From: Streptococcus mitis subsp. hohhotensis
GTDB lineage: Bacteria > Bacillota > Bacilli > Lactobacillales > Streptococcaceae
Length of the DNA stretch: 64,000 bases
NCBI RefSeq assembly: GCF_020089495.2
Contig: NZ_JAIRCA020000002.1
Location: forward strand, 109,706-173,705
Direction of reading: 5' to 3'
The notes under the pieces are model-generated. The model was not told the origin of the DNA. It ran no database searches and saw only the letters and a list, made by a program, of their open reading frames with translations. Both the position numbers and the translations under genes were made by a program. Positions 28,079 to 37,120 of this stretch are shown here, in pieces (the first letter of the stretch is position 1; every line of letters starts with the position of its first letter).

Positions 28079-30087
28079 GGCTAAAAGAGTCAACAAGCAT
28101 TTTTAATATGGGTGATACGAGTATTCGTGTTAAAGAAGTTGTCCCTATCTACAAACAGATTTTAAAAACTCTTCAAAAGCATAATCAGTCAAATCAGGAA
28201 TGGAACAATGAGAGTCAATCAAGTTTTTATTTATCAGTTTTAAGCGATTTTGCAAAAGCTGAAATAGAGGATGGAATTAATCTTTTTGGGAATTTGAATA
28301 GAAATGAAATAACTGGTTTAGACAAAAGAGGGAGAACTCTAACAAATGCTCTTGTCAAGATTGGTTTTATTAACTATGATAGAAAATTATCTCAAGTTGG
28401 GCTGAATTATATTTCTGAAACAGAGCAAGCTTTTGATAAATTAGAAGAACTTTTTGGTTTAACAATTGATAATCTTGTTTATTTTAGGCAATTATTGAAG
28501 CTTCGTATATATGATGGTAACTCTGATAAATACTTCTATAATTTCCGTTTTGCTCTTGCTTTTTTGAACAGATATAGCAAAGTTCCTGTTAGAGATTTTC
28601 TATGGATAGTGGAAAGCATTAAGCCAAACTTTTCAGAAGAAAAAATCAAAGTGATTATCGATAATTACCAATATGTTTATGATAACAATAAAACTTTTGA
28701 ACAGTATAGAGATGAAGAGTTCGCTAATCATATATTGATTCCTGAAAGAGTGGATGAAGCTCGCAAAATGTTTAGTATTAAAAATTTTTCGGATGAAAAC
28801 TTTAAAAAACTTTTTCCAAATCGAAAGAATAGTAATAAAAGTTTAGAATATAAAAGTTTTGTTCTTTCAATTATAAAATTTACAGAAGAAAAGACAGAGC
28901 GGTCATTTGAAGAAATGATGAGTCTTTCTAAACAAGATGCTATTAAGAAAGCTTTTGGAGATGGTAGGGCTGTTTTCAAGTATAAAAATAAAGATTCTAT
29001 TCAAGATTTTATAACCAAAAACAGTGATAATCCATTGCTATCAGCTCAATATTTGGATATATATTATGCATTTGTATGGTCTAAGCATAATGATTTGATT
29101 AAAGAATACAGTGATATGTGTAAAAGAATATTTTCTTTATCTGGAGTAATCAGTTTTAATCAAGGAGTTGTATCGCTTGGTCAGCCGTGGATTTTTCCTA
29201 AACTTTTTTCTCTACTAAATGAAAATTTTAATATATCAGGAGAAGAAAGTTATGAAGAATACGAAAATAATATAAAGAGTCCTTTCTATCAAGATACTTG
29301 TATATCGGATATTTTAGATTTATCTCATAGTCAAGTTTCAGAAATACAAAATCAGATTGCAGAAGAATTCGGCGTTCCTGATATTTCAAATATCAAACAA
29401 TTCGTAGAAGATACGCAGGAAATAGAATTTAGGAAATTTGTTGAACAAGAATTTGATATCACTAAAGTATCTGAAATTTTGAGTTTCATTTCTCAAAGAA
29501 ATGATAAGAAGGTTCAAGAGCTTGTTACGGATAATGCTTTAGTTCCTACTATTTTCGAATATATATTGGCTATTGCATGGTACTATATATCAGATAAGAA
29601 GTTTCAACTTAGAAAGTCCATGCAGTTGACATTTTCCGCTGATAACCTACCGCTATCACATGCTGGAGGTAATAAAGGAGATATTGAGATTGAATATAGC
29701 GATAAAATGCTTTTACTTGAAGCAACATTAATGGATAAATCGACTCAAAAGCGTGGTGAGTTAGAGCCAGTTATACGCCATTCTGTAAATTTAGCACTAT
29801 CTACCAATAAACCACTACAAACAATATTTGTAGCCAATGAAGTGGACGATAATGTAGTTAATATTTTTAGAGCTACATCATTCATTGAGTTGAATGGCAC
29901 ATTAACAAAAGGTAGTGTAAAAGGGTTAAATATCTTTGCTTTGACAATTCCAGAAATTATAAATATTTTGGATAGAGAGGTTAGTGAGCAGAAAATTTTT
30001 GATAATTTAGATGATTTTTTAGATATAGAACTTCACAGGATAGAAAACGGCTGGCGTGAAAAGATAGTGTCTGAAATTTTAGCATAG
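28075..30087 (+). CDS. AlwI-family type IIS restriction endonuclease
   Basis: 670 residues. The C-terminal catalytic block reads LSHAGGNKGDIEIEYSDK, then LLLEATLMDKSTQKRGELEP and VIRHSVNLAL. This matches the AlwI/MlyI/Nt.BstNBI pattern, a PD-(D/E)xK-like core with D in GDIE and E in LLEAT. The large N-terminal half is the expected DNA-recognition part. It starts on the ATGA that ends the methyltransferase, so translation is coupled. The recognition site cannot be read from the sequence; family members cut a few bases away from asymmetric sites such as GGATC or GAGTC. Family assignment is from motif memory. Confidence 0.78.
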   Translation: MRLKESTSIFNMGDTSIRVKEVVPIYKQILKTLQKHNQSNQEWNNESQSSFYLSVLSDFAKAEIEDGINLFGNLNRNEITGLDKRGRTLTNALVKIGFINYDRKLSQVGLNYISETEQAFDKLEELFGLTIDNLVYFRQLLKLRIYDGNSDKYFYNFRFALAFLNRYSKVPVRDFLWIVESIKPNFSEEKIKVIIDNYQYVYDNNKTFEQYRDEEFANHILIPERVDEARKMFSIKNFSDENFKKLFPNRKNSNKSLEYKSFVLSIIKFTEEKTERSFEEMMSLSKQDAIKKAFGDGRAVFKYKNKDSIQDFITKNSDNPLLSAQYLDIYYAFVWSKHNDLIKEYSDMCKRIFSLSGVISFNQGVVSLGQPWIFPKLFSLLNENFNISGEESYEEYENNIKSPFYQDTCISDILDLSHSQVSEIQNQIAEEFGVPDISNIKQFVEDTQEIEFRKFVEQEFDITKVSEILSFISQRNDKKVQELVTDNALVPTIFEYILAIAWYYISDKKFQLRKSMQLTFSADNLPLSHAGGNKGDIEIEYSDKMLLLEATLMDKSTQKRGELEPVIRHSVNLALSTNKPLQTIFVANEVDDNVVNIFRATSFIELNGTLTKGSVKGLNIFALTIPEIINILDREVSEQKIFDNLDDFLDIELHRIENGWREKIVSEILA

Positions 30088-30155
30088 CCTGTAGGAAATG
30101 TGAGTAATTATAGGGTTTTACATAAGATAATTTGATATAGAAAGGTTTATATTCA

Positions 30156-32743
30156 ATGATTCAAAGAGGTTCAGAGTTTAGAAAATGGGATTTACATATT
30201 CATTCTCCCTATACAGTGTTAAATAATCAGTTTGATAAACTGTCTGATGGAAGTCCAGATATAGAAAAATTCATTCAAAAGATAAAGGATGAAGACATCT
30301 CTGCGGTTGGATTGACTAATTATTTTAACTTTAATGATGATGATTTCAGATTAAAGGACAGGCTGAATAAAGAAGGAATTGCAACTTTTTTAAATCTAGA
30401 AATTAGGCTTTCATATATAAATAAATCTGACCAACTTTTTGATTATCATATAATTTTTGACAATAACTTGCCTGACATTATTATCAAAAATCTATTAGGT
30501 CAATTAAAGGCTAATATTGGTAGCACTAATAAATCTTTTAATACTTTAACAAATAGCGAAATTGAAAATGTCGCAAATATTGATTTAAGTCAATTATTGA
30601 AAGTATTAAATAATGATAAAGAGCTAAATGGGCGTTTTTTGACAGGGTTTCTTTCAAGAGGTCATGGTAGTGCTACCAGCGATTCTGACCCTAAAAATGG
30701 TGCAGTATATGAAAATATCTGTGTTAATTCAGACTTTCTAATACATTCAAGTTGTGACAATCCAGCAACCTGTAAAGATAAAAAATGTAAACACAATAAT
30801 ATTTTGGTAGATAGGAAATTTTGGCTTGATAAATCACCATATGTAAGACCGCTACTTCAATCCTCAGATTCTCACTCTTTGGAACAAATAGGAAGTAAAT
30901 ATTCTTGGGTAAAAGCAGATTTAACTTTTGATGGTTTGGAACAAATAAAGTATGAACCAGAATATCGCATTAGTGTTGAGAAAGAAAAACCAACTCTCAA
31001 AAAGGATGAACTTGTCATTGATAAGATTCTATATAACGGTCAAGATATTTATCTATCCGAAAATCTGAATACAATTATCGGTGGACGCTCAACTGGTAAA
31101 TCAACTCTATAGCTAAAAAGCTAGGACAAGAGCTGAATAATGGTTCATATTCTTTTGAGAATATGGATGATTTTCACATTATTTGGAAAGATCAGCAAGA
31201 AAATAATTCCAGAAAAATAGAGTATATACCTCAAGAACACATGTTTACTTTATCCAGAGACAATAAGAAACTTAAAGATTTGGTAGGAAATATAATTCAA
31301 TCCAAAGCAATGGACTCTGAGTTAAGGAAATATGAACAAAATTGCACTACTTTACACTTTGAAATTAGAGGGTTACTTGATAGTTATAAAGAGAACCAAA
31401 AAAACATTCATGAGCTAATTAAGCCAGAAGCAGAAAAACAAGCTACTAAAAATCGAATAGACATATATGAAACAAAGAAAAAAGAATTATTAAATGCTAG
31501 TGAGATAACAGAACAAGAAAGAGATTTATTTGAAAATCAAAACAAAGAATTGCAGTTATTGAAAACACAAAAAGAGATTCATGAATCTGATTTACAATAT
31601 ATATCTAGCATCCCTCCAATTACATTTGAATTTCAAAGTTTTAATAAAACAATTTCTCCGTCTCAAGATTTAAGGGTTAAAATTGGTCAGATTAGAGATC
31701 GGTTGCGTGATTCCGTCAGAGCACAACAGGAACATGAAATTCGGATAATTGAGTTAGAAAAAGAAAGTCTAATCAAAGCTAGTGAAAATAAAATTTTGGA
31801 CATAGAAAATGATGACATATACAAGAAATGTGTTGAGGCAATGAAAAATAATTCAGAGATAGCGAGGTTAAATTCTTTAATTAAGAATGAAGTTGATATT
31901 TTAGCTAAAATTGAAGCGTTTGAAAAACAAAGGGATGAATTCGATAAGTTAAAAGAAGAAATTCAAAAAGAAATTATTTCGAAATATAAGGAATACTCTG
32001 ATATTAGGGCTGAATTGTTGAATAATTTCAAAATCGAAGATGATAATGGGGATAATTTAAAGATTGCAGTTAAGTTCTCTTTAATTAATTTAGAGGCTGA
32101 ATTTGATTATGTTAGTGCTCGAGGTCGTTCAAAACAAGATTTTATAGAAAAAATGACAGATTCTTTTGATAAAGTTATTGATTCTATATTCAATGATGAT
32201 AGCCTTGTATTCAATGGAAATAGGGATAAGTTTAGTCATATTGAACATTTTTTTACCACTAATTTTTATGAATATAATTTCGAAATTGAATATCAAGGTG
32301 ATAAATTTGAGCAGATGTCTCCTGGTAAAAAATCGTTTATCGTATTAAAGTTGATATTAGAATTCTCAGATAGTAAAATTCCTGTATTAATTGACCAGCC
32401 CGAAGATAGCTTGGATAATAGGGCAATATATAATGAATTAACGAAATACATTAAAAAAACTAAAAAGAATCGACAAATAATCATAGTTACTCACAATCCT
32501 AATATAGTTGTATCCGGTGATGCGGAAAATATTATTGTAGCTAATCAGCAATCTGATAGCCATCCAAACCAGAATGGTAAAAAATTTGATTATATAAATG
32601 GTGCTTTAGAGAACCATAATAACGATTCTACATCTGAATTTATACTTCAAAAATACAGTATCAGAAAACATGTATGTGATATTTTGGAAGGTGGAGAAGA
32701 CGCCTTTATTAAGAGGGAAAATAAATACAGTATTAATGGCTAA
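30156..32743 (+). pseudogene. PHP-ATPase (TrlF-like) gene with one-base frameshift
   Basis: Two frames join into one protein of about 862 residues. The first (30156-31112) holds a PHP domain, with DLHIHSPYT near residue 9 and SSDSHSLEQIG near 238, and ends TIIGGRSTGKSTL-stop just after a Walker A. Adding one base at about 31112 restores LLAKKLGQELNN and joins the second part (31163-32743). That part has a coiled-coil middle and the ATPase end SPGKKSF, Walker B VLIDQPEDSLDN and VTHNPNIVV. PHP plus SMC-like ATPase proteins (TrlF family) are frequent in defence islands. SD GAAAGG precedes the start; 68 bp separate it from the nuclease gene. Confidence 0.8.
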
Positions 32744-32878
32744 CAATAATTGTATTAGTTAAAAATGGAGAACATTAATTTATAAAAGACACATGTTTAG
32801 CTCTAGCAATCAGACTCTAGTTTTTTGGTCAGACTTTTTAAGGAGTTAGAGTTGGTCATTGGACTGCCGAGTAATGTG
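32744..32878. other. Right edge of the defence island
   Basis: 135 bp without a gene or a clear repeat; composition changes back to that of the core genome within it. No direct repeat matching the left edge near 25710-25860 was noticed. Confidence 0.4.
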
Positions 32879-32887
32879 TGATATAAT
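32879..32887 (+). promoter_or_regulatory. ylxM-ffh promoter (predicted leaderless)
   Basis: TGATATAAT, hexamer 32882-32887, seven bases before the ylxM ATG. Confidence 0.55.
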
Positions 32888-32894
32888 AAAAGTT

Positions 32895-33227
32895 ATGGAA
32901 ATCGAAAAAACCAATCGTATGAATGCGCTCTTTGAATTTTATGCGGCGCTTTTGACAGACAAGCAAATGAACTACATAGAGCTTTACTACGCTGATGATT
33001 ATAGTCTTGCTGAGATTGCCGAGGAGTTTGGTGTCAGTCGTCAGGCTGTCTATGATAATATCAAGCGGACAGAAAAGATTCTGGAAGATTATGAGATGAA
33101 ATTGCACATGTATTCGGACTACATTGTCCGCAGTCAGATTTTTGATCAGATTTTGGAGCGCTATCCTAAGGATGACTTTCTGCAGGAGCAGATAGAAATT
33201 TTAACAAGCATTGATAATAGAGAATAA
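32895..33227 (+). CDS. ylxM: YlxM, SRP-associated DNA-binding-like protein
   Basis: 110 residues from the ATG at 32895 ([16 protein letters not shown]); an upstream in-frame ATG at 32859 lies before the promoter box and is unlikely. The sigma-70 region-4-like HTH is [23 protein letters not shown], with about half the protein on either side. YlxM proteins are encoded next to ffh in Firmicutes and interact with the SRP system in streptococci. No SD; the -10 box is seven bases upstream. Ten bp separate it from ffh. Confidence 0.93.
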
Positions 33228-33238
33228 GAGGAAGAAAA

Positions 33239-34810
33239 ATGGCATTTGAAAGTTTAACAGAACGTTTGCAAAACGTCTTTAAAAATCTACGTAAAAAAGG
33301 AAAAATCTCTGAATCTGATGTCCAAGAGGCAACCAAAGAAATTCGCTTGGCCTTGCTTGAGGCCGACGTTGCCTTGCCTGTTGTAAAGGACTTTATCAAG
33401 AAAGTTCGTGAGCGTGCAGTCGGGCATGAGGTCATTGATACCCTTAATCCTGCGCAACAAATTATTAAAATCGTTGATGAGGAACTGACAGCTGTTTTAG
33501 GTTCTGATACGGCAGAAATTATCAAGTCACCTAAGATTCCTACGATTATCATGATGGTCGGTTTGCAGGGGGCTGGTAAAACAACCTTTGCTGGTAAATT
33601 GGCCAACAAACTCAAGAAAGAAGAAAATGCTCGTCCTTTGATGATTGCGGCGGATATTTATCGTCCTGCTGCTATTGATCAGCTTAAGACCTTGGGACAA
33701 CAGATTGATGTGCCTGTCTTCGCTCTTGGGACAGAGGTTCCAGCTGTGGAGATTGTTCGTCAAGGTTTGGAACAAGCCCAAGCCAATCACAACGATTATG
33801 TCTTGATTGATACGGCAGGTCGTTTGCAGATTGATGAGCTTTTGATGAATGAACTTCGTGACGTAAAAGAATTGGCTCAACCAAACGAAATTCTGCTCGT
33901 GGTTGATGCCATGATTGGTCAAGAAGCAGCCAATGTTGCACGTGAGTTCAATGCTCAGTTAGAAGTCACTGGGGTTATCCTTACCAAGATTGATGGGGAT
34001 ACTCGTGGTGGTGCGGCTCTATCGGTTCGTCACATCACTGGAAAACCAATCAAGTTCACTGGTACAGGTGAAAAGATTACGGACATTGAGACCTTCCACC
34101 CAGACCGTATGTCGAGCCGTATTCTTGGTATGGGAGATATGCTTACGTTGATTGAGAAAGCTTCTCAGGAATACGATGAGCAAAAAGCCCTTGAAATGGC
34201 TGAGAAGATGCGTGAAAACACCTTTGATTTCAATGATTTCATTGATCAGTTGGATCAGGTGCAAAACATGGGGCCGATGGAAGACTTGCTCAAGATGATT
34301 CCAGGTATGGCCAACAATCCAGCCCTTCAAAACATGAAGGTGGATGAGCGCCAGATTGCTCGTAAACGTGCCATTGTGTCTTCCATGACACCTGAAGAAC
34401 GTGAAAATCCAGACTTGTTAAATCCAAGCCGTCGCCGTCGTATCGCTGCTGGTTCTGGAAATACCTTTGTCGAAGTTAATAAATTCATCAAGGACTTTAA
34501 CCAGGCTAAACAGCTCATGCAGGGTGTCATGTCTGGGGATATGAACAAGATGATGAAGCAGATGGGAATCAATCCAAACAACCTTCCAAAAAATATGCCA
34601 AATATGGGAGGAATGGATCTGTCTGCCCTTGAAGGAATGATGGGACAAGGTGGCATGCCTGACCTGTCAGCTCTCGGAGGAGCAGGAATGCCAGATATGA
34701 GCCAGATGTTTGGTGGCGGACTAAAAGGTAAAATCGGTGAATTTGCCATGAAACAGTCCATGAAACGCATGGCGAATAAAATGAAAAAAGCGAAGAAGAA
34801 ACGTAAGTAA
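33239..34810 (+). CDS. ffh: Signal recognition particle GTPase Ffh
   Basis: 523 residues. N domain (1-90), G domain with G1 GLQGAGKTTFAGKLA near residue 108, DTAGR near 193, TKID near 248, and the Gly/Met-rich M domain (about 330-523) that binds 4.5S RNA and signal peptides. The M domain tail is very methionine- and glycine-rich (GGMDLSALEGMMGQGGM) and ends in a basic KKAKKKRK. It is co-transcribed with ylxM. With 4.5S RNA and FtsY it delivers nascent membrane proteins to SecYEG. Confidence 0.98.
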   Translation: MAFESLTERLQNVFKNLRKKGKISESDVQEATKEIRLALLEADVALPVVKDFIKKVRERAVGHEVIDTLNPAQQIIKIVDEELTAVLGSDTAEIIKSPKIPTIIMMVGLQGAGKTTFAGKLANKLKKEENARPLMIAADIYRPAAIDQLKTLGQQIDVPVFALGTEVPAVEIVRQGLEQAQANHNDYVLIDTAGRLQIDELLMNELRDVKELAQPNEILLVVDAMIGQEAANVAREFNAQLEVTGVILTKIDGDTRGGAALSVRHITGKPIKFTGTGEKITDIETFHPDRMSSRILGMGDMLTLIEKASQEYDEQKALEMAEKMRENTFDFNDFIDQLDQVQNMGPMEDLLKMIPGMANNPALQNMKVDERQIARKRAIVSSMTPEERENPDLLNPSRRRRIAAGSGNTFVEVNKFIKDFNQAKQLMQGVMSGDMNKMMKQMGINPNNLPKNMPNMGGMDLSALEGMMGQGGMPDLSALGGAGMPDMSQMFGGGLKGKIGEFAMKQSMKRMANKMKKAKKKRK

Positions 34811-34813
34811 GAC

Positions 34814-34890
34814 AAAGGAAGGCCGCAGGGCTTTCCTTTTTTAGAAAGAAGAAAAATGAGCACTTCCGTAATTGGAAATGCTCGTTTTTT
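34814..34890. terminator. Two terminators after ffh
   Basis: First: AAGGAAGGCC, GCA, GGGCTTTCCTTTTTT (34814-34843). Second: GAGCACTTCC (34858-34867), GTAATT loop, GGAAATGCTC (34874-34883) and seven T's. Confidence 0.82.
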
Positions 34891-34906
34891 TGATGTATTT
34901 AGACTT

Positions 34907-35165
34907 TTAGTCTTTATTTTCGTATGGTAAGATCAAGTTCAAGATGATTCCTGTCATGGCTGATAGGGCAGTACCTGAAAGGGTAACTGGACCAAGTTTA
35001 AGGATAGCTCCTCCAAGTCCAAGTACCAACATAGCACTTGCGATGATTAGGTTACGCATTTGAGCGAAATCAACACGTTCTTTGATCAAGACTTTCAAAC
35101 CGTTGCTGGCGATAACTCCATAGAGAAGGGTTGGCATCCCACCAAATACAGTTGATAAAGAGTCA
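34907..35165 (-). pseudogene. Nucleobase permease remnant (uracil/xanthine permease C-terminus)
   Basis: About 85 residues with FGGMPTLLYGVIASNGLKVL and two hydrophobic segments, ending LNLILPYENKD. This is the C-terminal end of an NCS2 nucleobase:cation symporter (UraA/PyrP type), normally about 420 residues. Homology stops near 35160, where the terminator of the next operon begins. The open frame beyond that point is antisense to the flavoprotein tail and is meaningless. A permease gene follows ffh in pneumococcus as I recall; here its 5' four-fifths have been replaced by the redox operon. Confidence 0.75.
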
Positions 35166-35172
35166 CTAAAAA

Positions 35173-35191
35173 AGGAACCATAACGGTTCCT
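35173..35191 (-). terminator. Terminator of the flavin operon
   Basis: On the minus strand AGGAACC, GTTAT, GGTTCCT and TTTTT, eight bases after the flavoprotein stop. Confidence 0.8.
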
Positions 35192-35198
35192 AAAATTA

Positions 35199-36437
35199 TT
35201 AATTACTTGCGCCAGATGTAGCGTCTGCGCCACCACCGTGACCTCCAGCATCACCTGAATCTGAAGCTCCAGATGTAGCATCTGCTCCACCATGTCCTCC
35301 AGCAGGAGCTGCAGCATTTCCACCAACTAGACGTTGACCAGTTGTATTGAGGTACCAGTCAAGCCATGGTTGGAAATTAAAGATGATTTCATTGATTCCA
35401 GCATATGAACCATCTGGATAGTACATTGCTTGGTAATTATGGGTATTAATAACGCCTTCTGGTGTTCCTGGCACAATTGTACGGACATATTCTTGATCCC
35501 CGTTACGCAATACGCCGACAACCCATTCAACGTTTTTCATTCTAGAATCTGGCAATGAACCGTGTACAGTTCCTAAACGGTTTCCTGATTGAGCACGTAC
35601 ACGTTTACCAAACATTGTATTTGGATCTTGGTGGGCGTTATTAAAGTACAAGAATTGGTTATTATCATCCGCATATGTCAACTCAAATGGCATTGCTTTC
35701 AAGAACATGTCAATTTGGTTAACTGTCAAGATACCATGGTCTAATTTAACGTAAGTATCTCCAGAAACAGCTCCAACAAGTTCAGCTGCTTTTTCTACCC
35801 ATTCAGGATCGTCTGGATCAACACCTTGAATGGTAGTTGCAATTGAATTTGTACAATATAAATCTTCTGGTGCAATTGGTTTTGGTTTTTTCAATTTTGA
35901 AACGACTCCCACATATTTTACAAAGTTGTCCAAGCATGTTTCAAGGAAATTAATAGTTCCTTCATTTGTGATATTGCCCTCTGCGTCAAATGCTTCTTTG
36001 GCTTTACCAAGAAGGAATTCGTTACCTGGAAGCGTATAGGCATTAACACCTGGAGCGTCAAGAATCTTACGAAGGTGAACTTGGGCACGAGAAGTACCTT
36101 GGTCATAGTAAGAAGCTCCAACAATCATGACTGGTTTGTTTTCAAATGGATGAACCTCATATGAAAGCCATTCAAGAACAGATTTTAGAGAAGCTGAGAT
36201 TGTGTGGTTGTGCTCAGGAGTAGCGATAATGACACCATCAGCACGCGTAATTCTGTTATACAAGAGACGCAATTGGAAGCTTTCGTCCCATTTTTCGTCT
36301 TGGTTAAACATTGGAACTTCATCAATTTCGAGGACTTCTAATTCAAATTTGAGTTTGAAGTGACGACGGATGAATTCCAAGAGTTTACGGTTATATGATT
36401 GATCGTAGTTTGATCCTACAAGTCCAACAAATTTCAT
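35199..36437 (-). CDS. NADPH-dependent FMN reductase-like flavoprotein with PAS-like domain and tandem flavinylation motifs
   Basis: 412 residues. The N-terminal 190 or so form a flavodoxin-like FMN reductase domain (KFVGLVGSNYDQSYNRKL, TPEHNHTISASLKSVLEW). A PAS-like domain follows at about 228-370 (NQIDMFLKAMPFELTYADDN, GTVHGSLPDSRM). The last 40 residues are a Gly/Ala-rich tail with two exact copies of DATSGAS, at 386-392 and 405-411. Known rule: ApbE attaches FMN to the last Ser/Thr in Dxx(S/T)GA(S/T). An apbE gene lies two genes upstream in the same operon, so Ser392 and Ser411 are candidate sites. No signal peptide; cytoplasmic. Confidence 0.85.
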   Translation of the reverse strand: MKFVGLVGSNYDQSYNRKLLEFIRRHFKLKFELEVLEIDEVPMFNQDEKWDESFQLRLLYNRITRADGVIIATPEHNHTISASLKSVLEWLSYEVHPFENKPVMIVGASYYDQGTSRAQVHLRKILDAPGVNAYTLPGNEFLLGKAKEAFDAEGNITNEGTINFLETCLDNFVKYVGVVSKLKKPKPIAPEDLYCTNSIATTIQGVDPDDPEWVEKAAELVGAVSGDTYVKLDHGILTVNQIDMFLKAMPFELTYADDNNQFLYFNNAHQDPNTMFGKRVRAQSGNRLGTVHGSLPDSRMKNVEWVVGVLRNGDQEYVRTIVPGTPEGVINTHNYQAMYYPDGSYAGINEIIFNFQPWLDWYLNTTGQRLVGGNAAAPAGGHGGADATSGASDSGDAGGHGGGADATSGASN

Positions 36438-36455
36438 TCTTTTTGGTCTCCTATC

Positions 36456-37061
36456 TTACAAATTTTCCCAGTCAAAGTCTTCAGCATCTTTGCGAAGTAG
36501 GGCTTGTGCGTTGCGCAATTTTTCTGTAATTTTTACAAAGATACGGAAGTCGTCAAAAGTGGCATCCAGTTTTTTAATAACATCAAGATCTACTAGATCT
36601 CCACTTGGGTTAAAGGCTTGAAGAGAATGTGAAAGCAAGAATTCATCAGGAAGGACACTTGCTTTGATTTCTGGAGCATTCAAGATTTGGCGAAGTTGCA
36701 TTTGAGCACGTGATGAACCGAGTGTACCGTAAGAAGCACCTGTAATCATGATTGGTTTATTCAAGAGTGGGTAAATACCATAAGACAACCAAGCAAGAGC
36801 GCTCATCAAAACAGCTGGGATAGAGTGGTCGTACTCAGGAGTACCGATAATAACGCCATCTGCCTCTTCAATTTTAGCAGCAATTTCTAAAATTTCAGCA
36901 GGTACTTGCTTGTCAGCTGGTTTGTTAAAGACAGGAATGTCTTTGATTTCAACAAGTTCAATTTCAGCTTTATCAGCAAAGTGTTTTTGCATGTATTGAA
37001 GCAATTGACGGTTTGTAGAACGTTTTGAATTTGTTCCAACAATAGCAATAAGTTTTAACAT
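36456..37061 (-). CDS. NADPH-dependent FMN reductase family protein
   Basis: 201 residues, flavodoxin-like fold. Motifs KLIAIVGTNSKRSTNRQLL at the start and TPEYDHSIPAVLMSALAWL in the middle match the N-terminal domain of the next gene, so the two are paralogues and may work as a pair. It should pass electrons from NAD(P)H to flavin. Second gene of the apbE operon, 18 bp before the third gene and 59 bp after apbE. Good SD (AAGGAAA). Cytoplasmic. Confidence 0.88.
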   Translation of the reverse strand: MLKLIAIVGTNSKRSTNRQLLQYMQKHFADKAEIELVEIKDIPVFNKPADKQVPAEILEIAAKIEEADGVIIGTPEYDHSIPAVLMSALAWLSYGIYPLLNKPIMITGASYGTLGSSRAQMQLRQILNAPEIKASVLPDEFLLSHSLQAFNPSGDLVDLDVIKKLDATFDDFRIFVKITEKLRNAQALLRKDAEDFDWENL

Positions 37062-37120
37062 GAGATTTCCTTTCTCTTTTTACATAATACGATTTTAAAA
37101 CTCCATTGAAACAGTTGTCT

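Noticed and set aside
32859..32894. Upstream ATG for ylxM
   Set aside because: It lies upstream of the TGATATAAT box; the start at 32895 gives the usual YlxM N-terminus.
34907..35326. A 139-residue minus-strand frame joining the permease end to an N-terminal extension
   Set aside because: The N-terminal part is antisense-free but lies over the tail of the flavoprotein gene in another frame and reads as low-complexity text; only the permease C-terminus is real.
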